Assembly: GCF_026151205.1 (NCBI RefSeq)
Contig: NC_087074.1
Coordinates: forward strand, 6,820,001-6,884,000
Direction: 5' to 3'
Source of the DNA: Bolinopsis microptera
Lineage: Eukaryota > Ctenophora > Tentaculata > Lobata > Bolinopsidae
Length of the DNA: 64,000 bases
Of the stretch, positions 8,735 through 19,167 are shown piece after piece; the stretch's first letter is position 1, and each line of letters opens with the position of its first letter. The notes beneath the pieces are model-generated. The model had not been told where the DNA came from, ran no database searches, and saw only the letters and a program-made list of their open reading frames with translations. Made by a program: the position numbers and the translations under genes.

Positions 8735-10955
8735 AGGACTGAAGAGTACTGAAGAGTACTGAAGAGTACTGAGGAGGATGGCTGAGAAGAATGGCTGAGG
8801 AGGATCAGGGACAAAAGGATTTCGCGGCATGTACGAAATCGCGAAATTTCCCATTCTCCGCGACAAATTTTATGTGTAGTTTAATGTATAGCCTGTTAAA
8901 TTTCGCGGTACCGCGAAATTTGGCCAAAATAATCGCGAAATCCTTTTGTCCCTGAGGAGGATGGCTGAGGAGGATGACTGAGGAGGATGACTGAGGAGGA
9001 TGACTGAGAGGGAGGAGAAGGATCAGGAAGACCCAGGAGGAGGAGGAGGAGGACCCAGAAGGAGGACCTAGGAGGAGGAGGAAGAGAACTGAGGAGGATG
9101 ACTCAGGAGGAGGAGGACTCAGGAGGAGGACTGAGAAGGAGTAGGACTGAGGAGAATGGCTGAGGAGGATAGCTGAGGAGGATGACTGAGAGGGAGGAGG
9201 AGGAGGAAGAGGAGGAAGAGGACTGAGGAGGAGGAGGAGAAGGACTGAGGAGGAGAAGGAGGACCCAGGAGGAGGAGGACCCAGGAGGAGGAGGACCCAG
9301 GAGGAGGACCCAGGAAAAGGCCCCAGGAGGAGGAGGAGGACTGGGGAGGAGGAGAACTGTTGAGGACTGATGAGGAGGACTGAGGACGAGGAGGAAGAGT
9401 AGGAGGAGGACTGAGGAGGGGAGAAGGAAGAGGAGATCAGGAAGACCCAGGAGGACCCAGGAGGAGGAGGAGGAGGAGGACCCAGGAGGAGGAGGAGGAC
9501 TGAGGAGGACTGAGGAGGAGGACTGACGATGACTGAGAAGGAGGAGGACTGAGGAGTACTGAGGAGGATGGCTGAGGAGGATGGCTGGGGAGGATGGCTG
9601 AGGAGGATGACTGAGGAGGATGACTGAGAGGGAGGAGGAGGAGGACTCAGGAGGAGGACTCAGAAGGAAGAGGAGGAGGACTCAGGAGGAGGACTCATGA
9701 GGAGGATCAGGACTTAGGAGTAATGAGAAGGAGGACTGAGGAGAACTGAGGAGGAGGAGGAGGAGGAGGACTGAATAGGAGGAGGAGAAGGAGGGGGACT
9801 GAATAGGAGGAGGAGGAGGGGGACTGGGGGAGGACTGAGGAGGAGGATGGAGGACTGAGGAGAAGGATGAGGAGGAGGACTGAGGAGGAAGAGGAGGAGG
9901 ATGAAGAGGAGGAGGAGGACCCAGGAGGAGGACCCAGGAGGAGGAGGAGGACTGGGGAGGAGGAGAACTGTTGAGGACTGATGAGGAGGACTGAGGACGA
10001 GGAGGAAGAGTAGGAGGAGGACTGAGGAGGGGAGAAGGAAGAGGACTGGGGAGGATCAGGAAGACCCAGGAGGACCCAGGAGGAGGAGGAGGAGGAGGAC
10101 CCAGGAGGAGGAGGAGGACTGAGGAGGACTGAGGAGGAGGACTGACGATGACTGAGAAGGAGGAGGACTGAGGAGTACTGAGGAGGATGGCTGAGGAGGA
10201 TGGCTGGGGAGGATGGCTGAGGAGGATGACTGAGGAGGATGACTGAGAGGGAGGAGGAGGAGGACTCAGGAGGAGGACTCAGAAGGAAGAGGAGGAGGAC
10301 TCAGGAGGAGGACTCATGAGGAGGATCAGGACTTAGGAGTAATGAGAAGGAGGACTGAGGAGAACTGAGGAGGAGGAGGAGGAGGAGGACTGAATAGGAG
10401 GAGGAGAAGGAGGGGGACTGGGAGAGGACTGGGGAGGAGGAGGACTGGGGAGAAGGATGAGGAGGAGGACCCAGGAGGAGGAGGACTGAGGACCGAGGAG
10501 GAAGAGGAGGAGGATGAAGAGGAGGAGGAGGACCCAGGAGGAGGACTGAGGAGGAGGACTGAGGAGGACTGAGGAGGATGGCTGAGGAGGATGACTGAGA
10601 GGGAAGAGGAGGAGGAGGAGGAGGAGGACTGAGGAGGACTGAGAAGGAGGAGGAGGAGGAGGAGGACTGAATAGGAGGAGGAGGAGGGGGACTGGGGGAG
10701 GACTGAGGAGGAGGATGGAGGACTGAGGAGAAGGATGAGGAGGAGGACTGAGGAGGAAGAGGAGGAGGATGAAGAGGAGGAGGAGGACCCAGGAGGAGGA
10801 GGAGGACTGGGGAGGAGGAGGACTGTTGAGGACTGATGAGGAGGACTGAGGACGAGGAGGAGGAGTAGGAGGACTGAGGAGGGGAGGAGGAAGAGGACTG
10901 AGGAAGATCAGGAAGACCCAGGGGGAGGAGGAGGAAGAGTAGGAGGAGGAAGCAT
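8735..10955. repeat. GGA-rich polypurine tract (about 2.2 kb)
   Basis: The + strand is overwhelmingly G and A, built from GGA, GACTGA and GACCCA words. Higher-order duplications are visible: the segment around GGAGAACTGTTGAGG at 9351 recurs at 9962, and a related segment lies at about 10812. A long serine/proline-rich open frame on the - strand is a by-product of the repeat. Only the MITE at 8806-8954 interrupts the purine bias. Confidence 0.9.
8806..8954. mobile_element. 149 bp hAT-type MITE inside the purine tract
   Basis: It has perfect 21 bp inverted ends beginning CAGGGACAAAAGGATTTCGC, and an inner palindrome AAATTTCGCGGTACCGCGAA at about 8918-8937. It is flanked by AGGAGGAT on both sides, which fits an 8 bp hAT duplication, but the host repeat would supply that anyway. 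CAGGG termini also fit hAT. Confidence 0.75.
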
Positions 10956-11107
10956 CTAAATGTTATTTCCATTTTTGTCCGTTTTTGTCCATTTTTGTCC
11001 GTTTTTGTCCGCTCTATTTTTTGTCCGTTTTGAAAATATAGGGTACTGAACGGACAAAAAACATGATCCCCCTATAACAGCAAAAATTGAACATTTTATT
11101 TAGCAAT

Positions 11108-11192
11108 TTAGGTGTCCATTAATGTCCGCCTATGTCCGCCTATGTCCGTCTATGTCCGCCTATGTCCGCCTATGTCCGCCTATGTCCGCCTA
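11108..11192. repeat. 10 bp array (TATGTCCGCC)
   Basis: There are about eight units with few changes, running straight into the shared core TATGTCCTGTCCTTTTTGGA. It is an expanded arm of the terminal inverted repeat of the 2.8 kb insertion. Confidence 0.8.
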
Positions 11193-11271
11193 TGTCCTGT
11201 CCTTTTTGGATTCTATGAGACAAGCGGACATAGACGGACGTGACACACCCCCCCCCCCCCCCCCCCCCCCC

Positions 11272-11327
11272 CGATATAGGTTCCTCCGTCATTCACCTTC
11301 CATTTGCTTTTAATCTGCTGAACAAAC
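11272..11327 (+). pseudogene. dead class A receptor copy, 3' remnant
   Basis: It resumes GATATAGGTTCCTCCGTCAT and continues through the sequence equivalent to TM2 of the receptor at 59399 (CACCTTCCATTTGCTTTTAA, CTGCTGAACAA). Similarity then stops abruptly at about 11327. The rest of the receptor was lost or never copied. Confidence 0.8.
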
Positions 11328-11542
11328 GAAAAACATTATGACAAAAAACCATGAAACGCAACACATCCCAACTTTGTGGAGGGATTCCCTTGAATCTTCC
11401 TCCCAAAACCTTGAAACACCGACTTCAACAAAGTTAAGTCATTTCGTACGATCACTCTTTCACCTGTGATGTTAAAGTTGCAGGAGAAAGTGATTTTATG
11501 GCATATGCAACATGACCTCAACATAGCTAATGATATCAACAA

Positions 11543-11672
11543 ACGACAATTCGGCTTTTGGAAGAAGCGGCACTTCATAAAGTTACTCACACCATTGAGC
11601 GCAGAATAGCTAAGAAAGGATATGTCCTAGGAGTCTTTCTAGATATAGAGGGCGCCTTCGACAATGTCTCTT
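11543..11672 (+). mobile_element. non-LTR retrotransposon reverse transcriptase fragment
   Basis: The translation gives RQFGFW in one frame and, after a shift, HTIERRIAKKGYVLGVFLDI then EGAFDNVS. This is the RT block around catalytic motif A (FLDIEGAFD) and the preceding QFGFR-like block, in the order found in jockey/I-group LINEs. It is frame-shifted and ends at TGA, so it is a relic only. Confidence 0.75.
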
Positions 11673-12889
11673 GAACGATTGTCAAACTGATTTAGGCTTT
11701 TATTTGTTTGCCTGACCGCTGCTTCAGCCTTTTTAGTTTTAAACTTCGACCATCCTATAATTCACGAATCTCATTACTTCTGACCTTCTGTATGTCATAT
11801 CATGGCACTTTGCCAAATAAATATGAACGTCAGCGATATGCATTAATGATTTGATTTACAAATTTTGACAAGTCCCGACTCAAAATATCACAAGTAAATG
11901 TAAAGTGTTATTTGACCACCTTACTATACGAGATAACTGAATCCGAATTCCCGAATTTCCAAAGAACTTGTGAATTAGTGCTGAATTAAAGTAATCAGGG
12001 TATTGCAAATGAAAAAAAGGGTTTAAACTTTTAAACGGTTACAGCGCTGTAACCCGACCCTTATCTTTCCATATTCTCACACGTTTCATGTTATTTTCAA
12101 TAGGGCTCACAACTTCACGTTTTGTATAATTCATCTGATTAGCTTTACGTCTTGTCTAGACTCTTTGCCGGCTTTGTAAAACACATTTCTCTATTGTTTA
12201 GTACGTAACAGTGGAACATCGCAGTTGAATGGTCGAAATGGAGACATCTATCCAAACTATAATCCGCACATATATTAGCTGTAAATATAAAGTTGTAACG
12301 AGCGAGTTAGTAACCAACGTAAGTTGTAAATTTTATATTTGACTTAAGGGCGACACCGAATAATAACCCAAATTTTTAGCTTAACACCTGCTACGTTTCT
12401 TTACTCTTAATATATAGTGTTATATTATCATCACTTCATCATGAAACTGTCAATTAGCTGTGTTTATAGGGTTCTAGAACTCTACTGTCATTTCAGGTTA
12501 TCATTTCTCATCGTTTTAAACCAGGTGCTCCTCGAAAAGTTTCAAGTTTGACACCTCTTTTTGAAGGTTCTCGAAGAATGAATACCAAAGCACCCCTGCA
12601 GATTTCGTCGATTTCAGGTGCCGTCGGCACCATAAAAATTAAAAGCAAACATAAATTTTTTCCCCTAAAATCGAACGCTTTCTGCGCATAAAATTGACCT
12701 CAACAGAAAAAATTAAACATGGCTTCAAATCCAAATTTGAACCAGAGATTTTTCACTTCCTCTCGATAAACTTAATTTTCAACCCAAAATAAAGTCTCAA
12801 AGGGGTAAATTACTCAGGTCAGGATTGTAGGCAATGATTATGCCAAACCATACATTTTTGTAAATTCATTAAACTTTCAATTTAGCCTA
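11673..12889. other. SNRPG intron, nothing recognised
   Basis: AT-rich sequence with no long open frame, splice-bounded exon or clear inverted repeat that I could see. Confidence 0.4.
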
Positions 12890-13085
12890 AAACACCCTAT
12901 TTCACAAAATTTTTCCGGGGGGCTGCGCCCCCCCTAGCCCCCGCCAATGTGGTCCGCCCCTTACCTGGACCCCGCTGGGGGCCGCGCCCCCAGACCCCTG
13001 CCACAGCTTGCAGCTTCGATTGCCGACAGCCCCCCTGACCCCCCCCCCCCCCCCCCCAAAGAAAAATCCTGGCTACGTGCCTGAG
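12890..13085 (-). mobile_element. GC-rich end of a probable hAT-like element
   Basis: Read on the - strand it starts CAGGCACGTAGCCAGGATTT, a terminus of the CAGG-x-CGTAGCCAGGA type common in hAT elements. A run of about 17 Gs and GC-rich sequence with a GGGGGGCTGCGCCCCCC hairpin at about 12916-12932 follow. The opposite end was not identified, so this may be a truncated copy. Confidence 0.4.
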
Positions 13086-14560
13086 CAAAATATAGGTTAA
13101 GGGCTTTTCAGATGATTTGGATCCTCAACAGATACCGACGTACATAACGGTCAATATGTAGTTTAGGTTTACCTGGCCCGTAGGTTACGAATGTGCCCGA
13201 GGAGGAAAAAAAAGCAAACTTAAGAAAATTTCTCGGGAACTTAAAAGTTCACCTCAAAACGAAATCTGCACCTATGTTAACCAAAGTTCTGTAAATCGTT
13301 CTGACCCTAAGCTATGTTTTACAAGTCCGCAGTATTACAGCACTTGTAATCATAGCAACTCAACTTATTTATTTAGTTCTAAACAAACATTGATAAGCCC
13401 TTAATTATAATGCCCGGTGGCTAAAAGTGAGGAATTTAAGAATTTAAATCCTAGTCATAATATTTTCATAGCCATTGACTGATTTTTGTCAACAAAAAAA
13501 TATTCAGCTATTCAGATTAAATTAAAATTAGTCGCTCTCAGGGGTTCTCAAGACGTTCGAATTTATAGCCACTTTTTCCGTTTAAAACAGATTCCTAGTC
13601 ACTTTTTACATTTTAGCCACTGGGTTATAATGCCCTATAATATTATGATAAATGTTGTTCCCAGTGTTTTATCTTATTTGAGCCTTTTCTTTATTTTTTT
13701 GGAGTGCTGATTATAGGTAAAAGTTTATATTCTAATTCATAAATTTGGCTTTTAACGTTAACGCATGCGCAGTAAACTAATGAAAAGGTAATTATATGAT
13801 TATATAAAATTTGTATTAAGCGATGCTAGTATAACCACTTCATGTGAGATAATACCTCACTCGGGTCCACAGTATATCAGCACGTCAATTAGCAACCCGG
13901 CATTTTAAAAATATTTTCATGTCATGAATCATGATCCATGTTGTGCTTTTTTTAGAGCAACTATTTTGTCAGATATATCGATAATTTTGGTTAAATGTTA
14001 ATGCCTACGAAGTAAAAAACGATAATGAAATTACATAGCTACAATAGTATAATATCATTAGTGCTAAAGTCTGTTAGACTGACAATGGTTATTGGTAATG
14101 GAATAAGGTGAGCTCACTTGCACACCATAATATATAATAACTGTATTAAATTTCTCTTTATTTATTTGACGTCTGGTGAATTAGTCATTCGCCGGGCGAA
14201 TTTCGCCCCACAACTAACGCCATTTAAAATTTAATGATTTAATCATTTTTTGGTTCCGTCAAAATATTTTCTTTTGGCGGTTCAAAATTAAGTGAGTCAA
14301 AGTGAGGGATCATTACTGTCTATTTACTGACGGGATTCCTTAATAAATAGCAAAGAATTCTGAACTTGCTCAAACTTGTCTGGTAAGTGACATATCAGGG
14401 TTAAAAATTCGCCAAATTTTTTCATCGATTATCAATAATGGCGAACATCTAGCTCCGCTTTATCTCGGATAAAGGGCGAAAAATAGTTGACTCGTTTATT
14501 TTTGCTATCAATAGCGAAATATCTTATCCCACGATTGATACTAATAAACCCTCTACTTCC
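13086..14560. other. SNRPG intron upstream of receptor gene, nothing recognised
   Basis: AT-rich. The promoter and any 5' untranslated exon of the receptor at 14567 should lie here, because an acceptor (CTACTTCCAG, ends 14562) sits just before its ATG. No convincing TATA or donor could be singled out. Confidence 0.4.
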
Positions 14561-14566
14561 AGCAAC

Positions 14567-15574
14567 ATGGATAAAGAAACCTTCTCTCCACTGCTAGACA
14601 AGCTCCTCGCCTCCCTCCTAACCCTGACCCTGGTACTAGGAGTACCGTTCAACCTCCTCTCCTTCTGCCACTTCTACAACAACCACAGAACCAGTACCAG
14701 TAAACTGATCTATATGATAGTCTCCCTTACAGACACCTTCTCCTGTCTCAACACTTATCCTGTCATAGTAATCCTATACTCAGGGCGGGATCCTGTGCTG
14801 TTCAAAAACTTCACTTTCACTCAGATCTGGGGTATCACATGGGAGCCACTGCCTTATTTCTCTGTGTTTCTAGTGTTCGTCATGACCACTGTTAGAGCTA
14901 TTATATTAATAAAACCGCTTGTAACTCTAAGTAGAAAGTTAATTATAGGATGCATTGTTGGCTACTACATTTTCCTTGTCCTACGGTTCAGTGTTGGACT
15001 CATCTTGTTCGGACACTACGAGTACATAACATTTTCAGGGTACGCCTGGATACAGATAAACAGTGCGTGGTATGGTAAAGTGGACATTAGTCTAGCAGTT
15101 ATCTTACTTGCAACACCCATACTACCAATACTGATTCTATCCTCTATTAGTGTTTATAAGATTGTTAAATCCATAAGAACTGGAACTAAGAACAAAAGAC
15201 TTGCAGCCATCAAACGGAAATCTTCAATAACAGTTGTCATCTTCACAACTATTTATATCATATTTAATCTGCCAGTGTTCTTTACTTACATTTGGTTTGT
15301 CTTGATGATTCAGTTTCAGGTTAATATTTTAGAGTACAACTGGTTCCTACACAATTACCTTTGGATAATGACTTATGTTTGTTGTGTAGCTATAAACGCA
15401 CTTTGTAACCCTGTAGTGTTTTTATGCAGGATGACCGAGTTTAGAAAATATCTGAGCAGCAAGTTGGAGCGACGAATTTCAGTTAGTTCGAATAATTCAG
15501 TAGGAGATATAAATAGAAGGTTTGCTGCAAGATCGGTCACTTTAGAGAATGTTCATGCTACCACACAATTATAA
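14567..15574 (+). CDS. class A (rhodopsin-like) G protein-coupled receptor
   Basis: This 335-residue protein has seven hydrophobic segments, at about residues 13-36, 46-71, 94-117, 125-148, 172-200, 219-247 and 262-287. N29 sits in TM1 and D56 in TM2 (SLTDTF). At the end of TM3 the DRY triplet is replaced by TVR (R110 kept). TM7 ends in NPVVF (N281) instead of NPxxY. TM6 has FNLP without the usual tryptophan. The tail is short, with serines (RRISVSSNN) that could be phosphorylated. The coding region is one exon, and an acceptor four bases before the ATG suggests a non-coding 5' exon. It is nested inside the SNRPG intron on the opposite strand and belongs to the same family as the receptors at 47940 and 59399. 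The ligand is unknown. Confidence 0.85.
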   Translation: MDKETFSPLLDKLLASLLTLTLVLGVPFNLLSFCHFYNNHRTSTSKLIYMIVSLTDTFSCLNTYPVIVILYSGRDPVLFKNFTFTQIWGITWEPLPYFSVFLVFVMTTVRAIILIKPLVTLSRKLIIGCIVGYYIFLVLRFSVGLILFGHYEYITFSGYAWIQINSAWYGKVDISLAVILLATPILPILILSSISVYKIVKSIRTGTKNKRLAAIKRKSSITVVIFTTIYIIFNLPVFFTYIWFVLMIQFQVNILEYNWFLHNYLWIMTYVCCVAINALCNPVVFLCRMTEFRKYLSSKLERRISVSSNNSVGDINRRFAARSVTLENVHATTQL

Positions 15575-15934
15575 TGTTAAATCAACGAAATATTTTATTA
15601 TCATAATGCAAGTTTCACTTTTACCACTGTCTATTTCTACCAGCTATTCAGCTAACTAAAAACATTTAAAAAAAAACATAATGCGACTATTATCAAGTGA
15701 TCTTGATTATGATTCAGAAACTGAGTTGACAGAACTGTCCCATGTATAATAATAAGCTAGACAATATCTTGATAGACACAACTCTGGTAATTACATGGAG
15801 AATCATGAGGATCACCATGAAGATCATGAAAGAGACAACAAACACAAAGGGGATAATGAGCAATTAGGCTTGCCCACCATACCCCCTCTAATTTCCCAAC
15901 ATAAACACAAACTGAAACACAATGCTTGTAATAC

Positions 15935-16012
15935 CTGTCTGTTGGCATTCAACTTCAGCGTCAGTCTCTTGTCCATAAGTTTCTTCAGCTCTGGAGGATG
16001 TGCTTTGCTCAT
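15935..16012 (-). CDS. SNRPG: small nuclear ribonucleoprotein Sm G, exon 1
   Basis: Sm G is one of seven Sm proteins that form the ring around the Sm site of U1, U2, U4 and U5 snRNAs in the spliceosome. This exon encodes 26 residues, [20 protein letters not shown] and then LNANRQ, with the donor CAG|GTATTA. It is almost identical to the human N-terminus ([20 protein letters not shown]). Joining it in phase 0 to 7509-7348 gives a complete Sm fold. The intron between is 8,425 bp and holds a receptor gene, a receptor pseudogene and several transposons. Housekeeping snRNP genes usually have short introns, so this expansion is notable. Confidence 0.93.
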
Positions 16013-16309
16013 TTTTCCTTGATATCTAAAAGAGTTTTGCTTGTTATCATCAACTACAGCATATCTTGTTGTGAGGATGACATTCAGAAAATATTGACAG
16101 TTGAGCTTTGGTAAACTGAGCTGTGTAAGAAAATTTTTTTAAATCAAAAGAAAGGGGTCTAGAATGTGCGAAGACTTTTAAAAATTTCATTAACTTTGAA
16201 ATTTGAAGAGTTGTGAAACCAATGGCAAACACTGTGATAAACACATAGTAAGGTAGTCTTTGAGAGACGGGACAATTAAACAGAGCTTCTGTGCAAGCCT
16301 TCTGGACAA

Positions 16310-16470
16310 AAAATGTGGGCCCTTTCGGGAACCAATAAGGAAAACAAAATTTAAGGAAAACCAAACTTAAGGAAAACAAAATTTAAATTTTATTGCCATT
16401 ACAGTGAATAATGATATCATAATAAATATAAGTAAACATCCGATTATAAACTTGTTAGAACCAGTATAGC
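16310..16470 (-). repeat. dispersed repeat family B, copy 1
   Basis: The reverse complement of this stretch (TAACAAGTTTATAATCGGAT, TGATATCATTATTCACTGTA, repeated AAATTTTGTTTT words) matches 23985-24140 closely. The surrounding open frame on the - strand (16050-16379) is hydrophobic but matches no family I know. Confidence 0.6.
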
Positions 16471-16639
16471 CCAAGATGCTCTACTAACAAATAAAATGGT
16501 CCTTTGAGCGCGCATACATACAACATAGGCCACACCGATCTAGCTGTAATTCTACATCATATTAAGTGAAACAAATTTTTAGTGAAACAAATTTAAAATT
16601 TTATCCTTTATTTTACAATCATAATATAATAATATTTAT

Positions 16640-17690
16640 AAGCCTCCGTTTTGAAAGTTTTAAATTTTAATACATTCACATTTCTATTAATTCAATTTTA
16701 TGCACAAGTCAATAACTGGCCGCCAAAGCCGCGCATTCTTGAAAACAGGATTAACTTGATTATAGTTATACGACTATGTAAATTTAAAACTATCCGTGGT
16801 TTTTTCTTTTAAATAAATAAGTTATAATTTTACCTAAGTCCAAAGCCAGCTTTGAAAAATTTACTATTAAATCATAATATATCGTCAACTTTAACATTTA
16901 AATATTTACAATGCAACAATTCATTAATCTGTAAACACGCGTACTCCAGCCCCTAAACGCATAAATTGTTATGCGGCGCGGCTCAAGCCGCGCACGCACG
17001 TATTATTTTATACTGTTTGCTTTCTAATAAATATCGTGCCAATGTGTATGTCTAAATTTTTTAAACGTTCATGTTTTGTGTAAAGTGAATCCAATTGGGA
17101 CTAGTGACAAGGATAAGGACCCAAGTGCCTGTACGGCTTTTTCGGACCCCTGTGGACCACTACTCTTGAAATCACTCTACAACATTGAACATTTATATCT
17201 ACTACGTCATTTGGCAATTATTGTCATTAATCTAACTTTCTAATTAATTGCCGAGGGGGAAGAGTAAACGCTTCACATTAAAATTCAATATACAAAATTC
17301 AAAACCATCAATACGGTATTAAATATTATGGACAAATCTATAGATCTATTTCGCGTATTCATATATTCACATGATTTGCTTTATATTATCTTAATACTGT
17401 GATGAAGTACAGTAGGATTTATGTTTCGAGAAAGAAAGGTTGCGGTCAAATTATTAACAAAAGTCCATCAGGGACTCTGTGGAGTCGAAAAAGGTACACG
17501 GCCGCTGTCTGGTGCTGCTAGGCATTTATTGATCAAGATGTTTTATTGTATTGATTTATAATGATTCTATTGTTCGTGACTAATCAAGTTCTAAGTGGAG
17601 GTATAAAGTGCTGCTTAAGATACTTCGTCATCTCATGTCCAGTATAATGATTAAGATAGTATACAATACAGTTTCAGTAGTTGACCCATA
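16640..17690. other. intergenic, upstream of SNRPG; imperfect inverted repeat 17095-17510
   Basis: Mostly featureless AT-rich DNA. GTACGGCTTTTTCGGACCCC near 17136 and the inverse of GGAGTCGAAAAAGGTACACGG near 17481 are diverged inverted copies, possibly the ends of an old MITE of about 0.4 kb. Confidence 0.35.
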
Positions 17691-17697
17691 CAGTTAA

Positions 17698-18535
17698 GGC
17701 CACAGGGGGGGGTCCGAGGTCGATTTTGAGATTTTGAGATATGTTGTAGAGCTCGATCTAAATTTTCAAATGCTTTTGTCCTTACCGAAAACAAAGTTTC
17801 CTATTTGAAGATATCGCGCGTTGAATTTTGAGGTTTACCTGTAATTCTATTGTAAATGAAAACTTTAAATGAAATCGTGTTAAAAATCTATCTTCTTTTT
17901 CAGTTTATGACTTAGAACCTTGTAACTTGGCAACAATGTTCTTCAAGGTATTTTGAGTTTTTGTTATGTAACGATTTATGATATCTTGCTCCAAAGCTGA
18001 GATATGAGGTTAACCATGAGTGCGGGTTACAAAATTTAAAATGGTTAACCTCATAAAAAGAGTTAGGAGCAAAATTACAACGATCGTTACATAACAAACT
18101 TTTAAATTTGTGTCAGGAACATAAGTTCCAAATTTGAGGTGAAATGGATAAAAACTCTAGGAGAAGATAGATTTTGAAGTCAAAAATTCGAGGTTTTCAG
18201 GAGAGGCAAAAAACTGTTTTTTATGTTATGTGATTTTTGAGAATTTTGCCTTTATTTGTATATTTTTCAAAGTTTAACTGCTGAAATAACACAAAAACAA
18301 TAAAAACAAAGCTTATCGTAGTTTTCAGTTGTAATGGCATCAATATTTCTGCCCTCCATTATCGATTTATCAAAAAAATGAGGTTAAATGAGAATTGGTT
18401 AACCTCATTTATAAAAAAAAGTAAAATAGCTACAGACAAATGAGTGGTGGCAAAGTATCCACCACAAAAATATATATTGATTCAAAGCATAATGATTTTT
18501 TGCATATTTTGAGGCCTCGACCCCCCCCTGTGGCC
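17698..18535. mobile_element. TTAA-flanked MITE with C8/G8 termini
   Basis: The ends GGCCACAGGGGGGGGTC and GACCCCCCCCTGTGGCC are perfect inverses, each bordered by TTAA (17694-17697 and 18536-18539), the target signature of piggyBac-type elements. Inside, ATGAGGTTAACCAT and ATGGTTAACCTCAT (about 18004-18055) form a hairpin, and the GGTTAACCTCAT motif returns near 18400. There is no transposase ORF. Confidence 0.65.
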
Positions 18536-18539
18536 TTAA

Positions 18540-19160
18540 GTCCGTCATAACTCACAATCGTTAAGTCGTCTGTCAATTTAAAAACTCTACATCATCTTAA
18601 AATACAAAACAAATTGTATCAATTAAATAAAATCAACATGACAGTCAATATAGCCGAAAATGTTCTGATCGGAAATATGTAAAAGAAATTTATTTTAAAT
18701 TTTCTAACTGCTGACTGCAACTTGCCCGCGGCACCGCGCCACAAGTTCACAGTGCCACGCCTAAACTCTAAATATTTAAATAAAGGAAAACGAAATTTAA
18801 CGAGATAATTTATCATGCTTCATACAGAATGAATGGTTAATAATTTAATATATATGTAGACCAAGCTCTGTGCACGGGATGCTTCCTGGAAGAATCCAGT
18901 TCTTTTAGCGGGGCACCCTACCTAAAGCCAAATTGAGATATAATAATCATATTCCTAGGGAAATAATCAGAAATCGAATACCAATCAAATAATATGATAT
19001 ATAGGAGTAGTAACCATATTTACTATGCAAAATGCCCCAACCTCATAGTGTAAATTTATATAAAATTCAAATTCCATACCACCACTAAACCCCAACAGTC
19101 AACACAACAGCCCAAGCAAAATTAAATAACTTCTTATATACTGTCATACTACAAATTAAT
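18540..19160. other. intergenic, nothing recognised
   Basis: AT-rich DNA without inverted ends or a coding signal. If the retroelement ORF at 19168 once had an upstream reverse transcriptase, it has been lost here. Confidence 0.4.
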
Positions 19161-19167
19161 TAAACAT

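Larger units (their letters stand above)
8441..11271. mobile_element. 2.8 kb terminal-inverted-repeat insertion with expanded tandem repeats
   Basis: It is inserted into the dead receptor, duplicating CGATATA(G) (8434-8440 and 11272-11278). The intact paralogue reads CTATCGATATAGGTTCC uninterrupted, which fixes the borders to within a few bases. The ends are inverted: GGGGGTGTCATGTCCGTCTA at the left, and TAGACGGACGTGACAC followed by about 26 Cs at the right. Inside are a 20 bp minisatellite, the GGA-rich tract, a small MITE and a 10 bp (TATGTCCGCC) array. The core with GGATTCTATGAGACAA appears near both ends in direct orientation. No transposase was seen. A duplication of 7-9 bp is compatible with hAT-type insertion. 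Confidence 0.7.

Noticed and set aside
8449-8742. Five overlapping open frames on both strands (VRQCPSESANVRP-type repeats)
   Set aside because: They are products of the 20 bp stop-free minisatellite, not a protein-coding gene.
10301-10972. 223-residue serine/proline/leucine-rich open frame on the - strand
   Set aside because: It lies wholly in the GGA-rich repeat, whose complement lacks stop codons; similar frames occur in other phases.
16050-16379. 109-residue hydrophobic open frame on the - strand
   Set aside because: It overlaps dispersed repeat family B, is not splice-bounded and matches no family.
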